Origin: Chamaecrista fasciculata
Taxonomy: Eukaryota > Streptophyta > Magnoliopsida > Fabales > Fabaceae
Direction: 5' to 3'
Assembly (NCBI GenBank): GCA_003254925.1
Contig: QANZ01053544.1
Location: forward strand, 197,081-261,080
DNA length: 64,000 nt
The first letter of the stretch is position 1; each line of letters begins with the position of its first letter. The translations under genes and the position numbers were made by a program. Under the pieces are notes generated by a model that was given only the letters and a program-made list of their open reading frames with translations, ran no database searches and was not told where the DNA came from. This document shows, piece after piece, positions 35,822 to 45,545 of the stretch.

Positions 35822-36767
35822 GGCAAAACACCATTTCGTTGCCCTAACGTTTACAGTGATTTTCAGTTATGCCTTTAACATTTCATTTTGTTCAGGCGTG
35901 CTTTCAATGTGAAACTAAGGTTTCAATTAGGCCCCAATTTTGACTCAATTCCCATGTGGCAATTTTTTTACTTATGTGTCATTTTTTTTTGTCTGACTTG
36001 AATACGTGACATAATGACTGGACACAAAAAAATTACAACAATAAATTTTTTTTTAGGTTTTCGAACTGCCCTGTACTAAGAAGCATGGACACTTCATTTC
36101 GCCGTGTCGGACACGTGTCGGTGTCCGACACTGACACGACACATATTCATAAATTTTAAAATATAAATCAATTTTTTGTGACTTTAACATGACGTATAAG
36201 AGAAAATAATAATACATATGACATATATTATGAATAAAACTTGTAATTTTTAAATTTTTCATTAAAAATTATGAATATTTAATTATTTTTATATATAAAT
36301 ATATGTCGTGTCGTGTCGCGTAATTTTGAGAATCTAGCGTGTCGCTGTGTCCGTGTCCGTGTCGTATCTCGTGTCCGTGTCAGTGTCCATGCTTTCTAGC
36401 CTGTAAGAGAAGGCGAAGAAACAAATTTGGGAAATTTAGGGTTTGAGAGTGTATGCGCAGATGAGATGAGGATGAAGAAGTAAAAAAAAGGTTTAGTGTT
36501 GTAATTTTTTTTTTCAGAAATGTAAATCCAGTCATCATGCCAAGGTGGAAAAAAAAAAGGAATGTCCAGTCATCATGCCACGTATTCAAGTCAGACCAGA
36601 AAAATGACACATAAGTAAAAAAAAATTACCACATGGGCATTGAGTCAAAATTGGGGGCATAATTGAAACGTTAGTTTCACATTGAGGGCACGCCTGAACA
36701 AAATGAAACGTTAGGGGCATAACTAAAAATCACTGCAAATGTTAGGGGCACGAAACGGTGTTTTGCC
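35822..36767. mobile_element. Foldback transposon (GTTAGGGGCA family), interrupted
   Basis: The inverted arms GGCAAAACACCATTTCGTTG.. and their complement ..CGGTGTTTTGCC extend over 100 bases each, and the right arm carries repeated GTTAGGGGCA-type words. The flanks are an exact 10-bp duplication ATGATATTTA (35812-35821 and 36768-36777), consistent with a Mutator-like mechanism. A GTGTC-family TIR element (36076-36399) sits inside it. No coding capacity. Confidence 0.9.
36076..36399. mobile_element. GTGTC-family TIR transposon, copy 2
   Basis: The ends CTAAGAAGCATGGACAC / complement of CTAGAAAGCATGGACAC and the AT-rich centre match 6586-6931 closely. Flanks GCCCTGTA / CCTGTAAG are an imperfect short duplication. 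It is nested in the 35822-36767 foldback, so it moved after that element. Confidence 0.85.
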
Positions 36768-36777
36768 ATGATATTTA

Positions 36778-37514
36778 TTTCTTTTGGAAAATATAATAGT
36801 ATTATTAACAATGAAGATCATCATAACGTTATTACTTATTAGAATAACATTAATGCATTAATATAAAATGAATTAATATTTTTCATAAATTAAGTAGACC
36901 ATTAGATATAATTGATTGATTGTATAAATAAATTAAAGTGATGAATAAATACAATTTTTGCTTTTTAGTGTACGTATTATATTGTAAAAATTCTCAAACT
37001 TGATCTATATAACGAAACAGGTTGGCAATCCGCTAAGTGTTCTTTAATATTTAATTATTTATCGTTATCTATCTCGATGGCGTAATTGAAACGATACTGA
37101 AATTGACATTGAATATTGAATAACGATATTAAATGTTAAAAATAGATCTTCGAATCCTTGCACACAGTTTATCTTTTTTTTTTTTTTGGCCAATTTGCAC
37201 ACAGTTTATCTGACTATTATTGTTTCATTCTTTATCATATACCACTTACTGGTTGATTTTTCTTTCCTTTCCTACTCCAAAGTCCAAACTATCACAGGAC
37301 TAATTTAAACTTAACCATATATTAAATTGTGAGAGTTTAAATTATGGATATAAATAATTAGTCTTCGATGTGCTGATAATATTGATTATATAAATAATGA
37401 CAGAATTGAAACTATACCTAACTGAAGAGCCCAGTAACAAAATTGAAACTAATAATGATATATATATATATATTAAATGATATATATATATATATATATT
37501 TTTTCTTAAAAATG
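36778..37514. other. Intergenic with TA microsatellite
   Basis: (TA)n at 37459-37472 and 37480-37499. No gene. A GAGCCCAGTAACAAAA word occurs at about 37425 and again at 37614, near the duplicated heat-shock unit. Confidence 0.5.
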
Positions 37515-37729
37515 TTAGTTCAAACAAAATTGAACAATTGGGCTTTTCCATAAAAAAAATTAAACAATTGGGCTTTGTAGGTAAACAAGTTATATTGGAC
37601 TAGTTTTAAATAAAGAGCCCAGTAACAAAACAATTGGGTATTGTAGTTCTCGCTCGTATCATCTGGATAATTCTTTCAAGGTCGGTGGGTAGAAGAAGCT
37701 TGAAAAGTCGCGAACGTCCTCGAATTCTC

Positions 37730-37785
37730 TCATAGACTCGTTTGAGATTACCAGATTCTTCATCATTCCAGTTTAAATACCCGGC
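37730..37785 (+). promoter_or_regulatory. Probable heat-shock promoter of sHSP copy 1
   Basis: A TATA-like TTTAAATACC lies at about 37774-37783. Upstream are imperfect GAA/TTC blocks (CTCGAATTCTC at about 37718, ATTCTTCATCATTCCAG at about 37752) that could act as heat-shock elements. No perfect triple GAAnnTTCnnGAA is seen, so heat control is inferred mainly from the family. Confidence 0.5.
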
Positions 37786-37902
37786 GTGTCCTCTCCTTTC
37801 AAATCAGAGTAATTCAGAGAAACAAATATCTCTAGCACTTTCAGGTTCCTTTCCATCAAATCCTTCTATTCTCATTCTCGCTTAAGCTTTATATTTCACA
37901 AA

Positions 37903-38376
37903 ATGTCGCTAATCCCAAGTTTCTTCGGCGGCCGAAGGAGCAGCGTCTTCGATCCTTTCTCTCTGGACCTGTGGGATCCCTTCAAGGATCTCCCATTCCC
38001 TTCTTCTTCGCTTTCCGTTCCATCTCGAGAGAATTCTGCGTTTGTGAACACTCGAATTGATTGGAAGGAGACTCCAGAAGCCCACGTGTTCAAAGCCGAT
38101 CTTCCTGGGCTCAAGAAGGAGGAGGTGAAGGTTGAGATTGAAGATGACAGAGTGCTTCAGATTAGCGGAGAGAGGAACGTCGAGAAAGAAGACAAGAACG
38201 ACAAATGGCATAGGGTTGAGAGAAGCAGTGGCAAATTCATGAGGAGATTCAGATTGCCAGAGAATGCCAAGATGGATCAGGTGAAAGCTTCCATGGAAAA
38301 TGGGGTTCTCACTGTCACTGTTCCTAAGGAGGAGGTCAAGAAGCCTGAGGTTAAGGCCATTGATATCTCTGGTTGA
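37903..38376 (+). CDS. Class I small heat-shock protein (HSP20), copy 1
   Basis: An intronless 157-aa ORF, the usual size for cytosolic class I sHSPs. The N-terminal [19 protein letters not shown] is the class I signature; the alpha-crystallin domain covers about residues 48-142 ([20 protein letters not shown], then [12 protein letters not shown]); the C-terminal IDI (residues 153-155) is the I-x-I anchor for oligomer formation. It is an ATP-independent chaperone that holds unfolding proteins during heat stress and forms large oligomers. It differs from copy 2 at two residues (Leu23 here, Val there; Leu118 here, Phe there). No signal peptide. The ATG is the first in the transcript region. Confidence 0.97.
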   Translation: MSLIPSFFGGRRSSVFDPFSLDLWDPFKDLPFPSSSLSVPSRENSAFVNTRIDWKETPEAHVFKADLPGLKKEEVKVEIEDDRVLQISGERNVEKEDKNDKWHRVERSSGKFMRRFRLPENAKMDQVKASMENGVLTVTVPKEEVKKPEVKAIDISG

Positions 38377-38658
38377 GGAATCTCTTTGACATTCATTTCT
38401 GTCGTTGCTAGTGTGGATGGAAGAGTGTTTGTATTGTGTAAGTTTAAAAATGAGTCAAATAATGTAAAACGGTGTGCTCTGTTTTCTTCTAAATTTCCTT
38501 TAAATGAGTGAAAGAGAAATAAATGTGAAAATGTTAGTGTTGTATACATATTGAACTAATTCAAGGTTCCTTTTGCTGTTATAACCTTTTTCTTCTCTGT
38601 CGTTTGAACTTTGAACTTCATACTATCTGTGCAAATTTTTAAGCCACTACGTCATCAA

Positions 38659-39246
38659 GTTCTGTTCTTGAAGTTTTTTTTTTTTTTGATTAATTTCTGT
38701 TCTTGAAGTTAAAGAGATTATAAGTGTACCTTCTACCTTGGAAGACTCCTTAAATAAATGTTTAAATACTTTATTATAAGTCTCATCTATTACTTCAATT
38801 CAACTCAATGTCATCCTGATGAAATGGAAGCTCCTGCTCACTCATATGTACGTTATGCTCTCATTCACGTTTTCTGTACAGCTTGTATTGGTTGGAGATA
38901 GATTTTTTTTCCTCCATGTATATATCATGTATTTGGTCAGTTAGTTGCCTCGGGGTGTGTAAATTCGTTTTGCCCCACTCATTAGCTAGTCATTCTTTTC
39001 AGTCCTGATTGTATCGTTTATATGTTCAGTGCTATATATTGATTAGTCATTCTTTTCAGTTCTGATTGTATCGTGTTCACCGCTAGTATCGTGTTCACTG
39101 CTATTGATTACTGAAAGTAGCTTATTCGCTGATTTTTGCCTATTTCCTACACATACCGTAATTTTGTTCCACTATGATATTATTGCTATTTTGCCATTCT
39201 ATCATCTGATGAGACAAAAACAAACATTATGCAAGCTCTTGATAAT
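38659..39246. other. Intergenic, 3' of sHSP copy 1
   Basis: The words TTCTGTTCTTGAAGTT (twice near 38660-38710) and TAGTCATTCTTTTCAGT (twice near 38990-39060) form short direct repeats. No gene. Confidence 0.45.
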
Positions 39247-39719
39247 AGGTCAAAGTTGTATTTTAGTCTTCCAGTTATGTTCAATATTTTAAATTGGTTC
39301 TTTAATTGTTTTTTGTTTCATTTTGGTCTCAGTTTTTCAAAACTTTTTACAGTTAATCTCTTTCAAATTTTTTGTTAAAACTAGAAAAAAGTTAACTTTA
39401 ACCTCTCAAAAATTTTATTATTCTGCATTTTGTTTTGTAATTTTAGTGTGAAATCGATTTAACCCCTTGTTTCTTTTTTTTTTTTTTACGTTTTGATCCT
39501 ATTATAAAAGAAAAAGGACTTTAATGCAAAATAAAAAAACTTTTGTGACGATAAATTTAGTTTTCCCTTTTTTTAACAAAAAATTTGGATGGAAAATGTT
39601 GAGAGGCTAACGATAAAAAATTTTGGAAAATTGAGGGACCATAACAGAACGAAAAATAACTAAGGGACCAATTTGAAACATTGAGCAAAACTGAGGGACT
39701 AAAATAGAATTTTGGCCTT
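39247..39719. mobile_element. Foldback element (TTTAGTC / GGGACC family)
   Basis: The left arm GGTCAAAGTTGTATTTTAGT matches the complement of the right arm (..CTAAAATAGAATTTTGGCC). 'TTTGGTC' words on the left and 'GGGACCA' words on the right are mirror images, with a T/A-rich centre. Limits approximate. No coding capacity. Confidence 0.7.
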
Positions 39720-39812
39720 AGCAATATATGTGATATGTGGACATAGATTATATTACTTATTCAATTTTAGATTGCTTTTCATATTTTTTGTATATTGAAA
39801 TTTTTTTTGGTT

Positions 39813-40330
39813 AAAGGATTATTTTGGTCCCAAACTTAATATTTATTTTGGTCTATTAAGTTTCAAAATGTTCAAATTGGTGCTAAATGTTAGTAGAATG
39901 TTTTATTTTGGTTGAATATGACTCTTTAAATGTGAGTATGTGACAAGTTTAGAGTTATTATTGTTCTCAAAGAGTACTTTCTTTATTCAGTTGGAGCCAT
40001 AGCAAACGAGATCAAACCTGTCCTAAAAGTGGGTCACTCGTTTCATGGTTAAATAATCAAAGTTGATCATATATATCTCGTTTCAAATTTGAATGTGACA
40101 AATTCAGAGCTACGAGTTTCTCTTAATAAGTCTTTTAAACTTGAAATGAGATATGAGATAAATATGATCAAATTCAATAGTTTGGGACTAAAATGAAAAA
40201 TTTTACCAATATTTAAGACTAAAATGAAATATTTTGTTAACATTTAAGATTAATTTAAATATTTTAAAACATAAAAGACCAAAATAAACATTGAGGTATG
40301 CTATTATAATCAAAATGACCATTTCACCTT
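39813..40330. mobile_element. Decayed foldback element
   Basis: GGATTATTTTGGTCCCAAAC..TTTTGGTCTATTAAG on the left and its imperfect complement on the right (AAAAGACCAAAATAAACATT). More eroded than its neighbour, so limits and family are approximate. Confidence 0.5.
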
Positions 40331-41400
40331 TTTATTTTTAGTTGATGAAAATGATATATATAATTCTTTACGCGGGATTTGTATTTTCTTTTTTATGTAA
40401 CGTTAAAGCTAATTAAAATAATATATTTTAATATGAGATGTGCTAATAACAAAATCAAGAGCTAGCTATAGATGCAATGTTAATTTTATTAATGAAAACT
40501 AAAAATATTATAATTTTATAGAATGTCATTTTTGGAGAATAATTTTACCATTGTAACTTGAACGGTGCCTAACATTAGTTGATCGGTCCAAGTTTGGTTG
40601 TTTAATACTCCGATATGAGCTCAATCTCCCCCAAAATATTAGTAGCGGTTTTTAAGGTGAAGTTGGATTTATGATAAGTTTGGTTTGAATTTAGTATTGA
40701 ATTTGACAGATTAGATTAAGTAGAGCTAAAATAAAAATAATCAAGTTAATCTTAATTAATTCAAATCAAATATTGACAAATTGAGTTTGTAGGTTGGTTT
40801 ATATTAATTTGTTTCGCTCCTCATTTATTTTTTGAATTTATTCTCTCTTAAGTTTTTCTTATAATCTTTTGAGAGATAAAACTGAAATAAAAATTTATGA
40901 AGAGATAAAATTAAAAAATAATACTATTCGAAAGACAAAAATTATATATTTTTGTCTGACAGAAAATGTTTTTTTATAGAGTGATGAGTTAGATTAAGTT
41001 AAATGAATTTAAATTTTTGAAATTTACAATTTTTGAGTTAGATTAGTCCAACTTATTAAAAACTCTATCAAGTAATTAATATGATAATTATAAACATTCT
41101 ATAGAATTCAATTTTCTTCAAAAATAATTATATAACCTAATTTAAATCTATAATTGAACGTATATGATAGAAAAAAAAATTTATCGACTTGTTAAGATTT
41201 AAATAAAAAGAGTATCTAACCTTTTCTTTATACTGAAGAATCTAATATATCTAATATAGTACTAAAAAAAGTGTCTAAATAGATTGGTCGGGTCTGTCAT
41301 GTGGTCTAGGAGAGAGACAATTATTAATGCTAATTGACCAACTATGTCTTGCCACCTATGCCAAATCATCAAAAAATTCTAATGACATTTATGGCAATCA
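40331..41400. other. Intergenic
   Basis: AT-rich, no gene or clear repeat. Confidence 0.45.
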
Positions 41401-41409
41401 TTAATTTTA

Positions 41410-41789
41410 GGGTAAATTTCACTTTGGTACCCTGTTCTATGAACCAATTCCACTTTGGTATCATGTTCTTTCAAAAGTGACACTTTGGTACCCTGTTCTT
41501 TCAAAAATGTCATTTTGGTACCCTGTTCTTTCAAAAGTGACATTTTGGTATCTCGTTTTTTGGACCAAGTGACACTTTGGTACCCTAAAAAAGTAACAAA
41601 TAGTTAAAGAACAGGGTACCAAAGTGTCACTTGGTCCAAAGAACAGGGTACCAAAATGTCACTTTTGAAAGAATAGGGTACCAAAATGACATTTTTTAAA
41701 GAACAGGGTACCAAAGTGTCACTTTTGAAGGAACAGGGTACCAAAATGGAATTAGTCCATAGAACAGGGTACCAAACTAGAATTTACCC
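41410..41789. mobile_element. 380-bp foldback element (TTTGGTACCCTGTTC family)
   Basis: Both arms consist of tandem copies of CACTTTGGTACCCTGTTCTT or its complement; the ends are GGGTAAATT / complement. The flanks TTAATTTTA and TTGATTTTA (41401-41409, 41790-41798) agree at 8 of 9 bases. Shares its ends with the 42009 element and is related to the one at 12271. No coding capacity. Confidence 0.85.
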
Positions 41790-42008
41790 TTGATTTTATA
41801 GTAGTCACTGCCACGTAGCGGTGCTACATAGCAGTCTAGTCATGTCACATAGTCATCTGAAATGGAGTAGTCAGCATTATATAGAGTATCATAACACATT
41901 AATGACTAATTAAAAATAAATATGGGAGTATTTTCAGTCAAATATATTATATTTCATATCAATACGTGAAATTATCAATGACATTGATGATAATTGATAA
42001 AAAAAAAG

Positions 42009-43321
42009 GGGTAAATTCCAATTTGGTACCCTGTGTCCTATTGCCTGGTACCACTTTGGTACCCTGTTCTTTCAAAAGTGCCACTTTGGTACCCTGTCCT
42101 TTAAACTGTTACCCACTTTGGTACCCAATTTAAAATTTCTGTCAAATTTTAACGGTGGAGGGACTAAAAAGACAAAATTCTTAATTTTTCATCACCAATT
42201 TGCGATTTCCACGATCATTCATTCAGTAACCATTTTTTTTTCCTCTTCACGATTCATCCCTTCTTCATCTCACTGTGCGCTTCATCTGTTCACAATTCTC
42301 ATTCTTCTTCGCCGGTTCTGATGCCGCCGGCGCCGATGCGGCGGAGGTGGAAGTTGCAGAACATGAGGCCGGCTGAAAACTCACTTGTTTCACCCAATTA
42401 TTTTCACTTGTTTCACCCCTTTCTCGATTTTGGCCATTTCAATCTTGCACACGCCTTCTTCCTTCTCTTCCTTTCAATGTCAAAGTGATCTTTGTCGATG
42501 GCGGAGGAGTGGTTGCGAAGGCGAAGGAGGTAGACGGTGTCGAGTAGTTGGCGCCGATGCGGCACAGGAGTTGGAAGTCGCGAAAGGTAAGGGAAAAAGA
42601 AAGATTACAAGTCTATAATCGTTGCTTTACAAAGCCACAAACATACATATATTTCTACTTACAAAGCTTCATTATCATCTTTTGCCTTTTGCCCCTTTCA
42701 ATCCACAAATCCAGAAACCTTTTCTTGTTTTCGTTTTGTCTTTCGCCTTATTCCGCATTATTAATCGGCCCTCATACTCAACGCCCACTCACCGCCGCCG
42801 CAGCTCCGGCGACAACCAGTAACATCGGCGCCGCCACAAATAATAGCACCAACAAATTTCAGATAGTAACGAGCTTGGGAAGTGCCTACGATGCAAGCCC
42901 AAAGATAAAAAAACGGAGTCAAGTGGCGAAGGTGAGGGAAGGAAACAAGTGAGTTTTCAGCCGGCCACACGTTTTGCGACTTCTACCTCGGCCGCATCGG
43001 CGCCGGCGGCATCAGAACCGGCGAAGAAGAATGAGAATTGTGAACAGATGAAGCGCACAGTGAGATGAAGAAGGGATGAATCGTGAAGAGGAAAAAAAAT
43101 GGTTAGTGAATGAATGATCGTGGAAATCGCAAATTGGTGATGAAAAATTAAGAATTTTGTCTTTTTAGTCCTTCCACCGTTAAAATTTGACAGAAATTTT
43201 AAATTGGGTACCAAAGTGGGTAACAGTTTAAAGGACAGGGTACCAAAGTGACACTTTTGAAAGAACAGGGTACCAAAGTGGTACCAGGCAATAGGACAGG
43301 GTACCAAAGTGGAATTTACCC
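42009..43321. mobile_element. 1.3-kb foldback, Pack-MULE-like, with gene-like filler
   Basis: Inverted arms of about 370 bp (42009-42378 and 42951-43321) begin GGGTAAATTCCA and are nearly perfect complements. The flanks are A-runs that fit a 9-bp duplication. Inside each arm is a GC-rich block with codon-like composition (around 42310-42365 and mirrored around 42960-43015). Between the arms, 42490-42950 contains further GC-rich, exon-like pieces (about 42500-42590 and 42780-42950). Such material is what Mutator-like elements that capture host gene pieces look like. No transposase and no long ORF that looks conserved. Confidence 0.75.
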
Positions 43322-43329
43322 AAAAAAAA

Positions 43330-44262
43330 AAAAGTTTTATTTGATTTGACTAATCCAAGCCAATTTATTCGAAAATAACAAAGGGGATGATAAATTTCCA
43401 AAATTTCGCCAAATCCACCATTATGTTAAATAAAATTCGATTAGTGACTTCATTAATCATATTCTTTCCTATATTAGGTATACCCCAAATATGGAAGAAA
43501 AAATTTACGTGTTTATAAAAATATTGCGAAATTTTTTTGTTTTTATATATATATTTTTAAAAATACTGCTAAATTTAAGTGTTTATAAAAATTCTGCTAT
43601 ATTAGATTAATCATTTTTTAAAAAAAATACTGCTAAATTTAAGTATTTTTAGATATATATATTTTAATTTATTGGCCTATTTTATCAATAATTAAATTGC
43701 TTTGGGTAATTCTGCTAAATTTACGTATTTTTTATATATATTTTTTAAATTTAAGTGTTTTTATATATTAGATTTTTTTAATAAAATATATATAAACTGC
43801 TTTGGGTAATTCTGCTAAATTTATGTATTTTTTATTTATATTTTTTAAATTTATGTTTTTTTATGTTATATTTTTACTAAAAAATGTATATATAAACTGC
43901 TTTGGGTAATTCTGCTAAATTTACATTTTTATTTATATTTTTTAAGTTTACGTGTTTTTATATATTAGATTTTTATTTGAATTCATTGGCTTATTTTATC
44001 AATAATTAAATTGTATTAAGTATTACAATAGAATTTGTCTGCTTTAAATTATATATAGAATTCATGTGTTTATAAAAATAGAAATTTTTATAATTCAATA
44101 AAAAATTTCGCCTAATCTATGCATCAATCATGCAAGGTTATTTGTTCCATGATTATCTAAGTCAAATCCGCATATAAATTAGCAGTGTGGATGATGTGCA
44201 CAAATCGTCTCCTTTCACTATAGTGTCAAATTTTCATGTAAGGCTCTTAAATTTTATCAACC
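43330..44262. repeat. AT-rich region with a 100-bp tandem repeat
   Basis: TTTGGGTAATTCTGCTAAAT starts at 43701, 43801 and 43901, an exact 100-bp period, with less regular related units before (about 43500-43700) and after. A flanking word CATTGGC/TTATTTTATCAATAATTAAA occurs at about 43670 and 43970. About 85% A+T. No coding sequence. Confidence 0.8.
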
Positions 44263-45351
44263 ATGACTACAAAGACAACTCCAATTGTGTCCATTGAACC
44301 TGGCACCAAAACTACTACTATCAAGGCTCGTATCGTTCGATTGTGGTGTGGATGCCTCCATTCAGTAATGACACATCAACTGAAGCTGTTAAGGGAATGT
44401 ATGGTATGGTTTTGTGCGACAAGCAGGTATTTTTGCAATTAGTTTTTTTTCCTTATTATATTATTAGAGTATATGGTGATTTGTATATCTAACCCGAATT
44501 CACTATCGTGGTCGATGTAGAATGGTGTGATACAAGCAACCATTAGGAGTGGCCAGATGAAGAAGTTTAAACATCAAATGATCAAAGGTGCTGTGTATAT
44601 TATTTCACAATTTGAAATAAAGGCGAATAGTGGTAACATCCGCCCTACCCACCATGATTTTAGATTGTTTTTCCAAAGAAATTCCCGTGTTGCCAAGATT
44701 GCAGAAGATACGACCATAGACCGATATGGAATAAGTCCCGTGCCATTTTCATCAATTGCTGACAAGCACACTAATATGAACTATCTCATAGGTGAATATT
44801 TCTCCACCTTTATGACTGTTAACATTGTGTATAATTTAATTGTATTACTAAAGATTAAGTATGTTTCTAATTTTCACCTAAATAGATTTGATGGGCAAGT
44901 TGAGTGGTGTATCTCAAGTTTTTGAAACAGAGGAAATTGGTGGAAAGAAAAAGTGTATATATATTGATATACATGACAAGGAGTAAGTCATACTATTTCT
45001 TTATATATATTCCAAGTCCATAATATTCCTAACCACTTTATTATATATCAATTCGAATGTAGCGCTAATTGATAACTCTAAATGTCACATTTTTTTACTA
45101 GGAAAAACTCTATTTCTGTCACCCTTTGGGGTTAGTTCGTCGACCAGATTCAACTTTTTATGTTTGAGCACAAGGACGTTCCCATTATTATTGCTATTCA
45201 ATGGGAACGTATCAAGGAATTTAATGGGGTGCGTCAGATTTCTAACTCAATGTATGAAACGCGTGTTGTGATGAACGCTGACATACCTCTATTTACGAGC
45301 TTCAAATCATCCCTTAAAGAATTAGTTAGATTTAACTCTTTAGCAGACTAA
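44263..45351 (+). pseudogene. RPA1-like (replication protein A large subunit type) pseudogene
   Basis: Four exon-like blocks with GT/AG ends: 44263-44426, 44521-44791, 44886-44982 and 45102-45351. They read MTTKTTPIVSIEPGTKTTTI.. RLW, then PPFSNDTSTEAVKGMYGMVL, MKKFKHQMIKGAVYIISQF, YGISPVPFSSI, MGKLSGVSQVFETEE and VTLWG..FVDQIQLFMFEHKDVP. This is the OB-fold DNA-binding layout of plant RPA1-like/DUF223 proteins, which are numerous and sometimes carried by Helitrons. Two breaks: a frameshift at about 44344-44350 (the RLW to PPF step) and an in-frame TAG at 45133-45135 where VTLWGQ is expected. It ends LAD-stop and lacks the rest of RPA1. I see no Helitron ends. Confidence 0.7.
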
Positions 45352-45393
45352 TAATAATTAAGTTATATGGTATTTCTAATATATATATATATN

Positions 45394-45545
45394 TTTTTAA
45401 CGGAAAAATGGATAGAAAACGTTAGAGGGACCAACTTTGACAAGTTTTGGATAACTGAGGGACCAATATGGAACGAAAATTAACTGAGGGACCTATTTGG
45501 AACAGTGAGCATAACAGAGGGACCAAAATATAGGACTTTGGCCTA
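45394..45545. mobile_element. Half of a foldback element, cut at an N
   Basis: Carries only one arm of the GGGACC foldback family (GAGGGACCAA words ending ..AGGACTTTGGCC). The missing arm should lie left of the N at 45393, so the gap likely removed it. Confidence 0.65.

Larger units (their letters stand above)
37515..38658 (+). repeat. Duplicated heat-shock unit, copy 1
   Basis: About 1.14 kb, from TGTTAGTTCAAACAAAATTG to ..CACTACGTCATCA, is repeated at 50725-51895, covering promoter, coding sequence and 3' UTR. Four base differences in the coding region, plus small indels including about 30 bases missing from this copy's 3' UTR. Confidence 0.9.

Noticed and set aside
37909-38211. 100-codon reverse-strand ORF inside the sHSP gene (and its twin at 51115-51417)
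   Set aside because: Shadow of the HSP20 coding strand; composition follows the codon pattern of the sense gene and it has no family features.
42548-42952. 134-codon ORF in the 1.3-kb foldback
   Set aside because: Ser/Thr/Ala-rich tail and T-rich start; probably filler sequence in the transposon, not a gene.
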